From Isoetes taiwanensis (taxonomy: Eukaryota > Streptophyta > Lycopodiopsida > Isoetales > Isoetaceae): a DNA stretch of 64,000 nucleotides. The notes below the pieces were generated by a model that saw nothing but the letters and a program-made list of their open reading frames with translations, was not told the origin of the DNA and searched no databases. Shown in pieces: positions 46,331-59,989 of the stretch. Every line of letters begins with the position of its first letter. The first letter of the stretch is position 1. The DNA lies in NCBI GenBank assembly GCA_021234155.1, contig JAJEKV010000021.1, positions 15,389,563 through 15,453,562 of the forward strand, in the 5' to 3' direction. Made by a program: the position numbers and the translations under genes.

Positions 46331-49300
46331 GTCTAGTTCATCGTCAAATATCTACCACATGCTTGGTGATTTCCAGTGCGTTCATCTTATGACAGAAAAT
46401 ACAGTATTGGCATCCTTGAAAGGAAGAATGGCTATATTAATGCTTGCCATTTCAGTGTCAAACTTCTATTCTTTATAAACAACATTCTTAGGCTATCAAA
46501 TTTTCCGTTGGAAATTCAGCTAAAAAGCTCTTCCTATTTGGTATAGGATATGCATTGCTAGTAAGGCCAGCCTCCACAGATTATAATAATATTGTTGCGC
46601 GCGAGGAAAATGGTGGCTTTACGTGCCCGGCCGTAATTTTCGTTTTTCCATAGTAATTTGTTCTCATCAAAATATCGTTGTTATTTTAAAATTTGTTTGC
46701 AAAAGCTGGTACAATGGCGATTGGAAGCCCTTTGGACTTGAGTATTTAAATCGATTGCTCCATGGCATTTCCGGTGAAACAAAGAATCACAAAGTCCGGG
46801 TTGGCTCTTTCCACGTTTTCAAACGCACTTGCTTCTGTTATGACACGAAATGGAATGAATAAATACTTATATCAAACCTTGCCGACTTAAGGCCATGCTA
46901 AACCTTGCGACTTAAGGCCATCGGCCGACATGTAGACCCGCCGATCTGTGACCATCGGTTAGAAGTGATTGAATCACCTATGCTTCATGTCTGCGCTTTA
47001 TCCTTTCATGTTTGAGGATGAACCTCCTTTGAAAATAGAGAATAAGCCGACGTGAAGCTATTTTCCAGCCAGAGGATGCATATTTTCTAGCATATTCGAA
47101 GTTTTTATCGATGATTCATTTCATGTGCCTTTGCTTTGACTTCGCAGAGAATGGGTTGTTCATTTGTCCTTGCCCATGGAAGTATTTAAGGCAAAAATGT
47201 TGCTATTATGGCATTGTGACGTGATTTCTATTATTTATTGGCCCAAGCAAAACAAATAGGCTAGTTGGAGTGGTTGTATCCATAATGGGCGAAGTATTTC
47301 CCGAGCTACCAAAGAACGAAAAGAAAATAAGCGAGATAATAGCGTAAGAGGAGGCCAGCTTTGGCGTAACTATTTTAAAGGTATTTATCAACTGTGTATT
47401 TTCCCCGTGTCGATAGTTTACGCATTTGGTAATAAATCGATTATTGTATTTGATGCAGTGGAATTGCACAATTCAAAAGGAGATCTCTAAGGTGTCATAT
47501 CTAATTTTATTTAATGATAATGGTGGCAATAAGCCTAATCATTTAATTTTTTAAATGTCACACATGAGGTAGGTGTCGTGCAATGGTTGATGGAGAGAAA
47601 AAAACACCAAAAAACCCTCCAAATTTTTTACCACAATTTTTTCCTTTGGCGGTGGCTGTTCCACCGGTTCGGATCGAAAGGAGAGAAGAGGGTATTAGAG
47701 CGGTCTCGTCTTCTCGATGAATATCTCGAAACCCTGCTTTTTATTCTTGCTCCTTTAGCCAGGCGCCGTGTTTGCTCCGATTGTTCTTGCAGTTATTTTG
47801 TGTAGTGAGATTTCGTTTAGTTTGTACTGCTAATCCATGTTCTCATTGTATTTAAGCTATACTTTATGCTAAGTTATTTCTTTGATAATTTGCGGCAGTA
47901 TTATCGAGAGCTGGAAGCTGATCTTAACATGTGTGTCACTTTCGGTTTAGCACCGGAAAGAAACTATTTATCTTAAGGGGTAGTCAATTGACAAATGAAC
48001 TTGGATTCCAATGGAGTCGCACAACATCCCGGATGGCCAAGGTCCTGGGGACGATAAACTGTGCTATGGCAAAGGTTTGCATTCAATCAAAAATTAAAAT
48101 TTGCCTTGCAACATCGACTTGCATTCTGAATTTTAGAAATATCCCATTCATACAAAAGTTTAGAAGTCCCATGACGGCGCCCAATCTTGACGTTGGAGCA
48201 TTTTCTAGCCTTTTTGTATTTTTTTTCGTCCATTTTGTCATACCCTTATTTTGCTTTCACAATCTCCATTGAGGAGCAATCACAATCCATAGACTGTTAT
48301 CTTCCTGTTGCCTTCCGTTTTCAAATTGTTTTTCCGGATGGGATGTGAAGCCTATTTGCATGCTTACGGGCTATTTTGTTCCAATTGAGGCTTTTTACCT
48401 TCAGTACCTCTGTTTTGCGGATCCCTCAGTAAGGACCTGATGGCAAAGACAATTTGAGTTTTGTTTCAGTGTCACGAAAGGGCTCAAGCCGCTGTTCTGG
48501 GATTTCTTGATCAATATCATGTATTTGGATAGGATCACGGGCTAAACGGTATCACATAGTTTGACGTGAAGAATTCATACTACTCAAGGCAAGTAGCTTT
48601 CAATCCTTTTTCTTTCATAACGCCAGAACTATTATGCAACAATTGGGGATTGTAAGAAAGCACAACCCTTGCCTTTTATAGACTTACACATCTGCGAAAA
48701 AATGTCGGTTATAAGATTTTAATATCGATTATTTCGTGGTCATGCAATATGTTATCAGAAGCGAGAATAGGCAAGATTTCTTGGGTATATTGTAGCTGTG
48801 GTTTTTAATGGCCTCCAAATATGGTGGAAGCGATTCGCACCGCTCTCATAATGGAAGCGAAAGACTTTTCGTTTTTTTGCAAGATTGCATTCATCCGGCA
48901 GCTCGTAAGAAACTTGAACCAATCAAGTAGGGCACAAATGCATGGACAACCAACAAATGGGCGGGTAAGATTCTCTAGGTGGCTTATGCACCTCATAGGG
49001 GTATCATTTGGAGAAAAGGAAGACACTACTTATATTTGTTGGGGACGTGCATAGAGAACATATCACGGACTTTTTTGCCATCTTTTTGTTTCACACTTTG
49101 CTCCTAGACAATTTTACCAGAGTTGTCTTTTTTATCAACTTCAATCTATTTTACGGATCTATAATTTTACACATTTGTGGTTTGACCTGACTAGTTGAGA
49201 TAATGATGTGCCATATTGGCAAATGAACAAGATTCATATCTTATAGAGCGATTGGATTTTACATGAAAAACGGGTGTTCAACCCATCCATCATATGTGCA

Positions 49301-50265
49301 CCATGAATTCCACTTTCTGCCTATGCAGTTTGCTCAATTACGTTTTGGTCATAATTCTCCTTAGTTTGGAAGAAGTTTGAAAGTTGGGATTGATGGCAAC
49401 ATCCATATGTTATTTGATGGGGAAGAATTACCTTCACAGTACATGTATCCAATCTTCAACATGTTTGCTGCACACAATGGGCACAAACACAAGCTAATGG
49501 AGCTCCTTCAGTGTTCCATGATGTGCCCTAATTTCAGCTAAGTGCCATTTCAAGTTGCAGGAATTAGCACATTGAAGAGATGAACTTATATAATTTTTCT
49601 GTAACACTAGTGGCAAACTGCACACCATAGGATATAGTAAAGGTAACATAGAGATAATCTATGTTGGGGTATAGCACGGGAAGATAAGTAAGATCGAGCA
49701 TGTTCCATTCATGAAAAAATTTGCAGTTATACTACATTATTGTTTGGTTGCAGTTGAGAAAGAGAACTCTTAAAAGGAATATGTCCTAAAAGAAAATGTA
49801 AACTAGAATGCTAGCAATTGAATTGCTGAGATATTTGTTTTACTAAAAGTGCACTTAAAGTTCACCAGCATTTGTCGAGGTCTATTTGAGATAATTATCA
49901 TTCAGTAGCATGAGTTGTTCAAGCTGGCATTTTCATTGCAAGAGCCGATAATTTGTGTGCATTTAGAACATGATTTCGAGTAAGTTATGCATTTGCATTT
50001 TGTGTCATATTTTTCTTTCTTCTTTCGCTATAGCTTCATATAGTCATTGGAACGTGGTTTCGAGTAAGTTAAGCCTTCGCATTGTGCAACACCAAGATGG
50101 CATTTTCATTGCAAGAATCCATACTTGGTGATGTGCATTCAAAACATGATTTCGAGTAAGTTATGCCTTTGCATTTTGCAGTGTCTGATGTTTATTTCTT
50201 CTTTTTGTTATAAACTTAAGCCTTTGCATTGTGCAACACCAACTATCTCTTTCTTCTTTTCTCTA
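46331..50265. other. No gene seen
   Basis: About 4 kb with scattered short ORFs (for example 46623-46862, 47578-47805, 47931-48272, 48821-49054), none with a recognisable family. A CATGATTTCGAGTAAGTTA(T)G segment is repeated three times (49,968, 50,047 diverged, and 50,145). Confidence 0.4.
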
Positions 50266-50270
50266 AAATA

Positions 50271-50305
<35 letters not shown>

Positions 50306-50306
50306 A
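50271..50306. repeat. (CTAT)n microsatellite
   Basis: About nine uninterrupted CTAT units, followed by a TACAATCCTATACAATATAATG stretch with no other structure. Confidence 0.95.
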
Positions 50307-52735
50307 AACTTGATACAATCCTATACAATATAATGACTTTTGATCAATCTTCAACAAACCTCTGTGGAATATAGTGAAATAGAGAAGTAAATTGTTGAGA
50401 ATCTAATGAATCTTTCCACGCAATGTTATTGGCCTTAAAAATGATGGCTTATATAATCGATTGACTATGAAAAATCATCAAAAATTTTTCTATTTGCAGG
50501 AAGAGAATATTTAAGAATCTTACTCTAAGAAATTGTTGAGGTAATGTTTACACAAAGCTTAAGTAATATTTGAACAAAGTTTTAATTAATTATGAGAGAA
50601 CGTCATAGAATCCCCACACTTAATATGAAAAGTACCGCTTGCACCCTATTGCTAGACCATAAAATTGTACTTTTGGGGTTGCCCGAAGGGCAAACGCTAG
50701 GCAAGGTTGTGATATTTGTTGAAAATTGTGGTGTATGGTGCTCTCTAGCACCTTAATTCCCTAGTTTTGTTAGATCATTCTTAGGTCTTTGTTATCTCAA
50801 CAAAGGCTTTGTTGATCTCTGTTTTGCTTGTTTAGACTACTAAATTTGAAATGATCTGGACAATTCCCTCTTTCCTTAGGTCAAATCAGGAAGATGATAA
50901 CTTTTGCAACCAAGAGTTGTTCGTTTACGTCATGCCACTTGGCACCATCCCATAGGATGTATGACACCCACACCACTCTAACATTGCATTATTGTGTGAT
51001 TGTTGGGTCTTGGCCCCAGCCACCTTACATTGAATGTGAATGTGGGCGGCCTCGATTTGTTCTAAGACTAGTGTGTTATTACTAAATTAAATGTCCAGGC
51101 GTAGATGCTAGTCTTCTTAATCTTGGACTTCTCCCAGATGTTCATAAACCATAGTTGATAGATCATTGATAGTACAAACAAATATCTAGGCATATATCTT
51201 TGATCGTAATACTCTCGAAGTTTACTCCCGGTGTTTATAAACTATAGTTGATAGACAGGTTCGTTACCTTAGGACCGTTATAATTCTGACCCACAGTTCA
51301 TTGGGGCTAAGAGTGTATTAAGAGCATGTATAATGGGACCACCATCTTAAGATGAACATGACATGGTAGATGATGGGAGGATTGAATTGTCGGTATATGG
51401 AAGAGCTTGAGGTATCAAAAGCATAATGGCGAAGGGAATTGGTTGAAAGACCCAGGTGGTAGAGTAATCATAAAGCAAGGATTAGAGCATTGTCAAAATT
51501 GTAAGGCATGATATTACGGGGCCTTACAACGCATGTTAATATAGGTAGAGGATTTTATTCCCGGATGTTCATTATAGTTCATGGACACATTTATAGTACA
51601 AAATGCACCTTCCAACTACAAATAGTGTATAACTATCTGAAAAATGTCTATCATCGAAAGTGACCCGAGAGTCAAGGACAAGCTTTTTGTTTGTACATTT
51701 GGTACGATTGTTGAATTTGCCTCGAAAAAAATTGGATACGCATCAAGAATAAGACAATAAATGAAGTTCATAAGCAGGGAACAAAATATTTATCAGAGTT
51801 TGTTTATCAATGACGTGTGTGGATGCATGTAGACTGTTTACCAAATATCTATGCTCATTGTTAGAGGAGATGCAATTTAATTTCGCTGAGCCAAAGACAC
51901 CTCGAATAAAGCAAAGGGTTTAGCTTAAAACTTCATGACTTTGGACTGGATGCATGCTACCATTCCTGTCACTCTTAATCTTGGATTTTGTTCCCAGATT
52001 TCGTAAACCATAGTTCATAGACCCATTTAAAGTACAAAAACTTGTATATATATACAAGTATTTGTACTATGAGGGGGTATATGAAGTCGACTGAAAGCTA
52101 CAGCAAAGAAACCAAAGCCGGAGTTCTACTCGCAGCGAATACCTGCTCAAGCTCCAAGTCAACCTGTTGGTTCCATTTTTGTCAAACCTCTAGTCAAACT
52201 CCTATTAATTAGAATGCCAATCAAAGTAATGTCAACTCTCCCTACAGGAATTTGTCGTAGTTTCCTTCTAGATGTTATCATCAAGGATATTTTATTAACA
52301 TTTATGAGACTTATGTTATAATAATTGCCTGTGTGGGAAACTTTATTTCATCCAAACCCTAGAAAGCCAATAATATATGGCCATTGGCTATTGACATATA
52401 AATCATATTTCAATAGATAGATAAACAATATAATGCAACTCTAGGTCATTTTGAACTCGAGACATTAGCTAGTGTGCACCATTAGACTGAAGGTTGGGAC
52501 AAATGAGTCTTGGACCTAAGATCCACATGAAGATAATAAGCTTTTCTTTCTTTGTATGGCCATTTTGGCCAACAAATTGTTTGAAGAGGGGTTCCTTGGA
52601 AAGGTCACTACCCAACCATATAACAAAAATGTGTAATAATTGTCCTAGCATGTAGTATGGCCGGTTTGCACTATGAGAGACTGTACAAATCCAACTAGAA
52701 GCCAAATGCAGAGCTACCCAATTGTGGCATGTAGT
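50307..52735. other. No gene seen
   Basis: AT-rich DNA. It contains a GATGTTCATAAACCATAGTT segment that recurs in diverged form (51,130, 51,228 and 52,000), ending at 52,035 in the TACAAAAACTTGTATATATA end also seen before the hairpin repeats. The 78-aa minus frame at 52,469-52,705 has no support. Confidence 0.4.
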
Positions 52736-52796
52736 ATATTATAAATAGAAAGCATCTATATTCGTCCAAATATAGATGCTTTCTAGTTTATAATAT
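52736..52796. repeat. Foldback hairpin with 27/28-bp arms
   Basis: The arms ATATTATAAATAGAAAGC..ATATT and AATATAGATGC..ATAATAT pair along their full length with a single one-base bulge region, around a 6-base loop (CGTCCA, 52763-52768). The inner 16 bp are perfect. It could give a small hairpin RNA, or be the core of a foldback element. The loop is shorter than in most plant microRNA precursors. Confidence 0.8.
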
Positions 52797-53149
52797 TGCT
52801 CGATATTGTCTAAATGTCTTCAACTACTATATTTGATTCATCCAAGCAATAATAAAACGTGCCAAATGCAACTTAGGAAATACGCTCTAGGATGGCAATC
52901 TGATCAATCTTGCAATCTGATCAATCTTAAAAACTGAAATGGAAAAAGGGCAATGCAATGCAATTCTATACGTGCACTCTCAAAACTTTTTGCTGAATGA
53001 CATGATTGACGTGAATATTTGAATTTTAAAAAGTAAGGCATCTTGGTCCAAAAATATGTGAAATAAACATTTTTTCCTTTGTTGGAAAACTAGACATGTT
53101 GAGGTGGACACTAGTCTATTACACGAGATGACGCCAACATGTTTGATTT

Positions 53150-53302
53150 CTACAGCAACTTCTTTTGGCAAAAACACGGAATAAAATATGTGGATGCTTA
53201 CTGCATTTGGTTGGTGTGCTGACATATAGCAACTTCTTTTGGCAAAAACACGGAATAAAATATGTGGATGCTTACTGCATTTGGTTAGTGCGCTGACATA
53301 TG
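53150..53302. repeat. Tandem duplication, ~74-bp unit, 2 copies
   Basis: CAACTTCTTTTGGCAAAAAC and the following CACGGAATAAAATATGTGG to CTGACATAT occur twice in direct succession with two or three substitutions. Confidence 0.9.
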
Positions 53303-53484
53303 GACATGCTAGACTAGTTATGGTACAAAAATATTCTATTACTGCAGGAAAGGAATCCATTAGAAAAGTATATGATGTCCAACACTATCACTGCATGCAG
53401 TCTGTCAAGTGCCAACAACCCCACAGCCTCACTTTGCTCTGATGCAAGAATGCCTACTCTAAAGCCTATTCTACTCCATTTTCT

Positions 53485-53850
53485 TAGCCTGATCCTTTTC
53501 AGAAATAGCATAACATTCTCATTAACATGGGCTGTGGCTAAGATATTGGACGTTTGACATGTGCTTTTCATAAAACATAGCCCCGATCCTTTTGAGAATT
53601 TGGTTAAAGTTCCCATTAACATGAGCAAACCCTCTCCTGCCACTCTCTTGGGATATATTTGTGAATCCTCAGCTCCAAAACTCTAAGGGTAAGATATTGG
53701 ACTTGTGATTTCACAAAACATAGCCTGATCCTTTTGAGAAGAAGCTTAAAGTTCCCATTAACATGGGCTAAGGCTAATATATTGGACGTGTGATTTTGCA
53801 AAACATAGCCTGATAAAAGTTCCCATTAACATAAGCCAACCCTTCTGCCA
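53485..53850. repeat. Degenerate tandem repeat, ~90-140-bp unit, about 4 copies
   Basis: Each copy contains CCTGATCCTTTT(C/G)AGAA and AAAGTTCCCATTAACATG followed by (A/G)GC..AAG.TA(A)GATATTGGACGTG(T)G and CAAAACATAG. Copies differ in length. Open frames across it are repeat translations. Confidence 0.8.
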
Positions 53851-55243
53851 CTCTCCTCTTAAAACATGTACCCTGAAATAACATATTCAAAAGCCTTTTA
53901 ATTCATTTCAGTATGCTCAGGCGACCACATATTTCTGCAAACAGAATGACCTTAAGATGAGATATGAAACTGGAGTAACAACAACTTTAAAGAAATTATG
54001 ATACCTTTGTCTCGTACCTGCTAGAAACAAAAAAGAATGATTAAATCCTCCTAAAAATTGTAGACAAAGAATATCGAAGATAGTGATACCGATTCTGACA
54101 TTCTTCAATAAGGTATTGAGGAAAGATTTATGTCTAGTACCAAGGGATTGATATAGATAAGAGAAATATGCTCAGACCAAAGAATCTATAAAGGAATATC
54201 AAGATAGCTCAATCCAAGTTGAATTTGAGTAAGGAAGCTTGTTTTTCTTTCAGATCTGTGCTAAACCTTGAGAAGCTGGAAGGATATGGCCAGTTTTAGA
54301 GGGTTCTTGATGTTTATGGTATAGCTCTTGTACAATCTCTGCTAGTAGTATCGGTATCACTTGGTTACATATCCATCTTTAAGGACCGTTAGGCACTTTC
54401 ACATTCTTTTTCTTCTTATTCGAAAGACATAATAAATGGCTTGAATACATTGATAAACTGGATATAAATTCTACTAGAATGCATTAAGACTGCGCGCAGT
54501 GGAATTGTAGAGGCATATTTATTAGATGGGCATACCTCCTTGGGAAATTACATTAATGAACTAGATAGAAATTCTGTTTGAGAGGATTAGATTTTGAGAT
54601 GATTTGATTCTTAGATATTGCTAGTATTATTATGCAGAATTTGCTAGAAGAGCATGCTCACTAGCATGCCTGAAAGCTCCAAAGTTATAGATCTGGTTGT
54701 AAAAAACGTCTACAATGTTAGCTCTGTCTTAAGCTTCCTAGACTTTTTTTTTTGAAGTTCATGAGTATATTCATGAGTAATATCTATATTTTTCCTTTCC
54801 TCTTAGTTAATTGCTTGCATAAGTATCCATTGCCTAACAGATCTTACAAAACAACAAATTGAAAACATATGTAGTTACAATTTTCATGTGTCCTTTAGCT
54901 ATATTTCATGTTCCCAGATCACTAACCTGGCTGGTGCCAGGGATTGCAGACATGTATTCCAAATCATGTTAAAGCCAAACAATGTTCTTGTCTGCTCCAT
55001 GCCTGTTTAAGTAGAACCAGGCTTCAGATATATGTGAAACATTTGTGGTGTTTTTTCACAAGAGGCCAGTCATAGCATACACCATAGCAACATAGCTGTC
55101 GAAAGAATGACCAGCTCCAACGTTTCTACAGCAGAAACCTCTTCAAAATGGAGTCTTTATGTTGAACTGCAGTAGATTGTAACATGCAATATTGTTATTT
55201 ACCACCAGAGAGAAATAAAGTTGTCAAAAGGGTGAGAGAGCAC
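53851..55243. other. No gene seen
   Basis: AT-rich DNA downstream (in minus orientation) of the FMN-binding protein exons. A last exon or 3' UTR of that gene may lie at 55,060-55,130, where a weak minus-strand frame continues, but I cannot fix its borders. Confidence 0.4.
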
Positions 55244-57420
55244 CTTAGCACCCTGACGAACACGGATATCTGTGCCTTTGCTCATGGAAATAAAAAATGC
55301 ATCATCTATCTCAGTCTCAGTAGATAACATTTCCCTTATTGGTTTTGAGAATGTTGTATTCAATTCCTATTAAACCAACCCAAGTACATCAAAATAGGTT
55401 TCCACTAGACAAACTGTAGAAAAAGCTGCATAAGTATCATCATAAGACTACCTTCAGTGTTTCCTCAGACCCACTTGCAGCAATTACATCTGGTCATGCA
55501 CTCTCGTACTCATCAACATCAACCCATGCAACTGTCCCAAAACCTCCAACAAAATAAATGTCGCTGCATGAGTACGAATGGTTAAATGTTTGCAGAATGG
55601 ACAGTCTCAATCGCTACAAAGCCTGTCATCAATATTGTAATATGTATAACCAAAATAAGCTACTGTGTACCTTATAAGTGGCATCCAATAGTAACAGAAG
55701 TTTTCCCATTGTTGGGCAGCTCCCTGCTGGTGCTTTATTGTGTAATGCTTATGAGCCCACTCCTACAAATCACAATAGGAAAGGACTTCTTAGACTACAT
55801 CAATCTCTAGGAATAAAGCGAGACTATGCTCTTTAACGATGTTCAAGCCATAAGACATTTACTAAAAGGAGCAGAATGGGACCTACTAATCACTCTCGTT
55901 ATGCTGCAGTGTGTTGGTGTTCTGCAATATGTCTACATGGTTATACAATTGGTGCAAAGCTCAGCTCATCAGCCGGCTACAACCTCTGTTGGACATTTTG
56001 TGTGATGAAGCGTCCAGATACGGGAGGGGAAATAAAAAAGAAAAGTTGAGCAACCACCTGTTTATCAGCAGGTAGACGATGTACATCCCCAAATAAGGTC
56101 ACACTAGCATTTTCAAGGCCACTCCATCCAGGTACCTGTGCCAAACAAGAACTCACATCAGCTTAGACATCAAGAGTTACAATCGAAATTAATATTTAGA
56201 AACTATGAAACATTGGGTCACTCAGAAGTCAAAGGATTCATCATAAGATGCAACCAACTCAGAGTTGCCATGGGAGGAAAGATGCAACAGTAAAAAGATC
56301 TACTAAATAGGAACCTGGAATGACTATCATACATTTCTGAACCCTCTAATTTATCAGTTTCAAGCTCATGATGGTGTAGGCGCAACTAAAATATTTCTTT
56401 AATGCAAGAAAATTGACTACAGCACAACTTGCTTTCCAAGGTCAACTCTATACCAACATCTACACTTGCCAATGAAACAGCAGTACAGAAGAAGCTATGA
56501 AAGATACCCATGGTAATGATGATGGCCATTCCTTAGCAAAAAAGTTCAGCAACAAGATGGTTCTTCTCTGGTGATCATAGATCCATCACCAGTATTCTAA
56601 AAAACTAAGCAAGGTCACTCACCACACATTCCCATACAAAGCGAGATGCTTCACTCTATTAAAGACTCAAATGGATAAGCTTCACCAAATAGAAGCTTTT
56701 CCATCACGTTCCAATTCTTAAACATTAGGTTTCATAAAAGACGGGTACTCTTTCATTCAAGAAGAAGACTCAAGTCAAGAGAAAGCAACCTCTTTTCACA
56801 AGGTACATTACATGAGGCAAATGCCAACCCAGGATATATACTTACAGTCCTCAAGCGAGGCTGTCTGTCCAAAGCTGCCTAACTTCAACGAGAATGATTC
56901 TATAATGCATGAATAAATCTGATTGCCAAAGTCTCAATTACAAAATATGCTTGACTGACATCAGCAAAGCCTTCTAAACATTCAGTTTCTTATGTTATAA
57001 AAATGCTTTATCATTTGTTACCCAATGCCAAACTCACGTTGCGACAATGCATTGTTGTTCGAAAAAATGCTTTAGCTACCCAATGCCAAACTCACGTTGT
57101 GATAATGCATTGTTAGCACGCATCAAACCTCTATTTCCAACTATTACGTGCTACGAAAATCTAGCAATTTCACAACCATATAGAAGCTGCAAGAACGTTT
57201 AGAAGGACAAGATAACCTACCTGAACTACTAGTGTGCATCTTGGATCTGCCAAAAGATTTCTTGTATGTATTGCCAATGGTGACAGAAAATATAGGATCT
57301 GTGCATCCGTCATTGAAAAATTAACAACATAGGAGGAATCAAATGCCATCCGACCATTGAAATCATCACCTATGTCCAGAAGTATCTGTTGCAAACTCCA
57401 CAAGAGTTCCAAAAGAATAT
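55244..57420 (-). pseudogene. FMN-binding split-barrel protein (pyridoxamine oxidase-like), partial
   Basis: Five minus-strand exons match plant plastid FMN-binding split-barrel proteins of the pyridoxamine-5'-phosphate-oxidase-related family (At3g21140 type). They are 57221-~57350 (FLSPLAIHTRNLLADPRCTL), 56058-56135 (VPGWSGLENASVTLFGDVH), 55671-55762 (WAHKHYTIKHQQGAAQQWEN), 55452-55563 (DIYFVGGFGTVAWVDVDEYE) and 55244-55366 (ELNTTFSKPIREMLSTETEI, then SKGTDIRVRQGAK). Borders are GT/AG and phases agree. A TGA follows ..DEYESA in the fourth exon and would truncate the protein before its C-terminal domain. The N-terminus is not identified with certainty. It is either a recent pseudogene or a gene with one sequence error. 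Confidence 0.8.
57005..57110. repeat. Short tandem duplication, ~55 bp, 2 copies
   Basis: AATGCTTTA.. then ACCCAATGCCAAACTCACGT and TG(C/T)GA(C/T)AATGCATTGTT occurs twice in direct order, inside or just upstream of an intron of the FMN-binding gene. Confidence 0.8.
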
Positions 57421-57579
57421 CCTCTGCGCCGATGATGCATTCAAGGTCTATTTTGTGTCCTTACACGAAGTAGCAGGTTCGCCTTCTGGATTCACAACCA
57501 TAGTATTGCCATAATAACCTACAATTTTAAACAAACCATAGTTAATTAAGCAGGAAAGTGAATCAAATAAAACTTCACA

Positions 57580-58262
57580 CTCACACAGTACTTTCACAGA
57601 TATGCCCCATCGTCATAGCCATGAAACCGCAATATATCGGCATCCACATATTGTTTACCCATTGGCCATTGCCATAGCCATGGAACTGCAAGAGATCTGC
57701 AGAGCAATCAAACCACGCAATCTGTATGAAGCATTCCGCGTCACCATTTCCAAATGTGAATCGATCACGAATCTCGCCACTGCCATGGTGTCCATGCTGG
57801 GAGTATCCTGATATTAATGTAATCCAAGACATCAGATCTTGTATGGCATCCTAACAAAAAACTCAAGGCAACTTTTATACAACTACTAAACTAAAAGCAC
57901 TTCTACTTCTTCCAACTTACAAACTGAAAGCTACTATGCAGCAGCATGCTGCCAAGGCACTTGCACAAGTGACATCATTTGGTTTCGCATCTTCTTTTTG
58001 CATTTGCCAAGAGAGTTTGAGCACATCTTTGCCTCTTGAATCTTGAAAATACTCCGCAATCGCTGCAATCCAAGAGAAAACATTTCGCGCAAGCATCCTG
58101 TCAAAAACTGCATAATTATTTTTAAGACATGAAATACATCTCCACAAGAGTGCTACCAACAAATGAGTCTGAATCAAACCCCGATTGAAATGCTTCAGCA
58201 TAATTAGTTTTCCATGTTTTACAGAACATGCACTAGGAATGGTAATAAAGTCTTGTTCCATT
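57580..58262 (-). pseudogene. PPR protein fragments
   Basis: Minus strand. 57,930-58,260 contains HGKLI, YAVFDRMLARNVFSW, LKLSWQMQKEDAKPNDVT and CASALAAC, that is, one and a half pentatricopeptide repeats of the plant PLS type. Another piece at about 57,790-57,832 reads MSWITLISGYSQHGH. Indels and odd segments break the repeat register (HLLVALLWRCISCLKNN in place of a ..LVDMYAKCG.. segment). The part at 57,580-57,720 holds a ~50-bp imperfect duplication built on GCCATAGCCATG(A/G)AAC. Confidence 0.7.
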
Positions 58263-58584
58263 ACCTAGAAAAGTTCAAGGGCTTGCTTAGAATCACATTA
58301 TTTTGATTAATCACCATATCAAATGTTTTGCAGTTGTTTGTGTAAATTCGTGCAAAAATAGAGCCAAATGTAACTAGCAAGTTTGGATATAGATAAAGGC
58401 CTCTGCCATAAAACCTTACACCATAAAATAGAAATCCTCTTGTAAAACATAGAGCATCAACTTACCCAGCCATCACGAAACTGAAACCAGCAGACCGAAG
58501 AGCATTTTGGGCAACGATTTACCCACCCCCCTAAACCTGATCTTATGCTTCGCATTTTGGCACAGTGGCGGAGTAGATCAATAA

Positions 58585-58980
58585 ATAAGAGACAAATATC
58601 AATGCATACCTTCAGCAACCTGTGTTGCCTCCTGGAACTGCCCCTTCTCACATAGACTGGCCAAATTTTTATTTCGCAAGGTCCTGATCGCCTATAAGTA
58701 TCATTCATCCTCCAGTAGAAATAAAAGCTTAAGCAAGTTAAAGGATATGGTTTCAGCTTCATACCTGGTAGAAAGATCGGCCATGGTACCCAAATGTAAC
58801 TGACGATTTATCTGATGCAAAGGTTGGCAATCGAAGTTCTGCATTTTCTTTTGAATCTGAATAAGCAGCCAGATTCACAGTACAAAAATGCATGACGGAG
58901 TGTCTTACCTCTCCTTTGCCTGTCTACATGGCCGACAAGTCCTCCTGTGTGCTTTGCTTTGTAAGCATCTGGTTGGAATA
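58585..58980 (-). pseudogene. Possible PPR-gene 5' exons
   Basis: Minus-strand pieces with splice-donor-like ends: AIRTLRNKNLASLCEKGQF with QEATQVAE (about 58,608-58,690, PPR-like start of the LCK.GR..EA type), ENAELRLPTFASDKSSVTFG (58,766-58,860) and DAYKAKHTGGLVGHVDRQRR (58,915-58,975). They may belong to the same lost PPR gene or to the 5' part of the FMN-binding gene. Only the first is family-like. Confidence 0.35.
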
Positions 58981-59985
58981 TGTCATGCATATACAATCGA
59001 AAACCCTTGCACTTAATGGCCAAATCAAAAAAATCTTAAATTCGGTGGCATACCTTATAAAACTTCCGTGCAGAAGCTTTGAAGATATCCCTGCATGTTC
59101 GACTTGCACTTCTTCTTGTGAACAACTGCAAAATGGAAAGGAACGGCAGTCTGTTCATAGCTCAGAAGACCACTGTAAACGTACACCAAGAAATGGCCAT
59201 AGCCCTTGCTTCCAACAAATATGACAGTGAGATCAAAGTCAATGATAAATCCTGCAGAAAAATAGAAGGCATAAAAATCATAAATCTTGAACTGACAGCA
59301 AAGCCCCCACCTCAAATAAAGTACGAGTAAAACTAAAACATTGCTATAAAGAGCTAAAATGCAAAGGCTCATGAGACTTCACGATATGAAATCACAAGGC
59401 ACCAAGGACGGAGTCAAACTCAGAACCCAACTCATCAAAATCACAGAAATATCTGTTAAAAGAACGACAAGTGGAGAAAAGGAAAAAGACGAGCCAAACC
59501 TGGGGCTTTTCTCTGATGCTCCGCTGCTCCAAATTGAATGGAGCAACTCCTCTGATGATAACTCCTCTGATGATGTAGAGCACACCATGCCAGTTGCAAC
59601 AGACAAGTATCAGATCGTTTGCATGTAGAAATCATAGTAACAGAGATTATATTGTACTCAACATTGTCTACCCAGATCCATAATTGGCGAAAATGGGCGC
59701 AAACAGGCATCTGATCAGGGAAAACATCCAATAAAAGGACCCAAAGAATTCCCGCCAGAGTTTTCTTTACTCCCACGTTGCCGCTCTATCCAAATTGTTA
59801 CTCCTTAGAAGAGGATAATCGCCCAGAACCCGCCTTGCACAAAGAGATGGCCGGAGCTCACAGGAAAAAGAGATGTTTCTAGATTATTCTCAAAGCCCAA
59901 CGTGATTAAATTCGCCACCATGCCACAATTATTTTTTTTTTTCGTGCATTAAGTTTTACTTTTTTATTATTTAAGCAAGCAATTC
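58981..59985. other. No certain gene; weak ORFs on both strands
   Basis: Minus frame 59,055-59,372 and plus frame 59,359-59,628 (89 aa, charged, with an SSDDNSSDD tail) overlap mirror frames on the other strand, and I recognise nothing in them. It could include the 5' leader of the minus-strand gene cluster. Confidence 0.3.
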
Positions 59986-59989
59986 TAAT

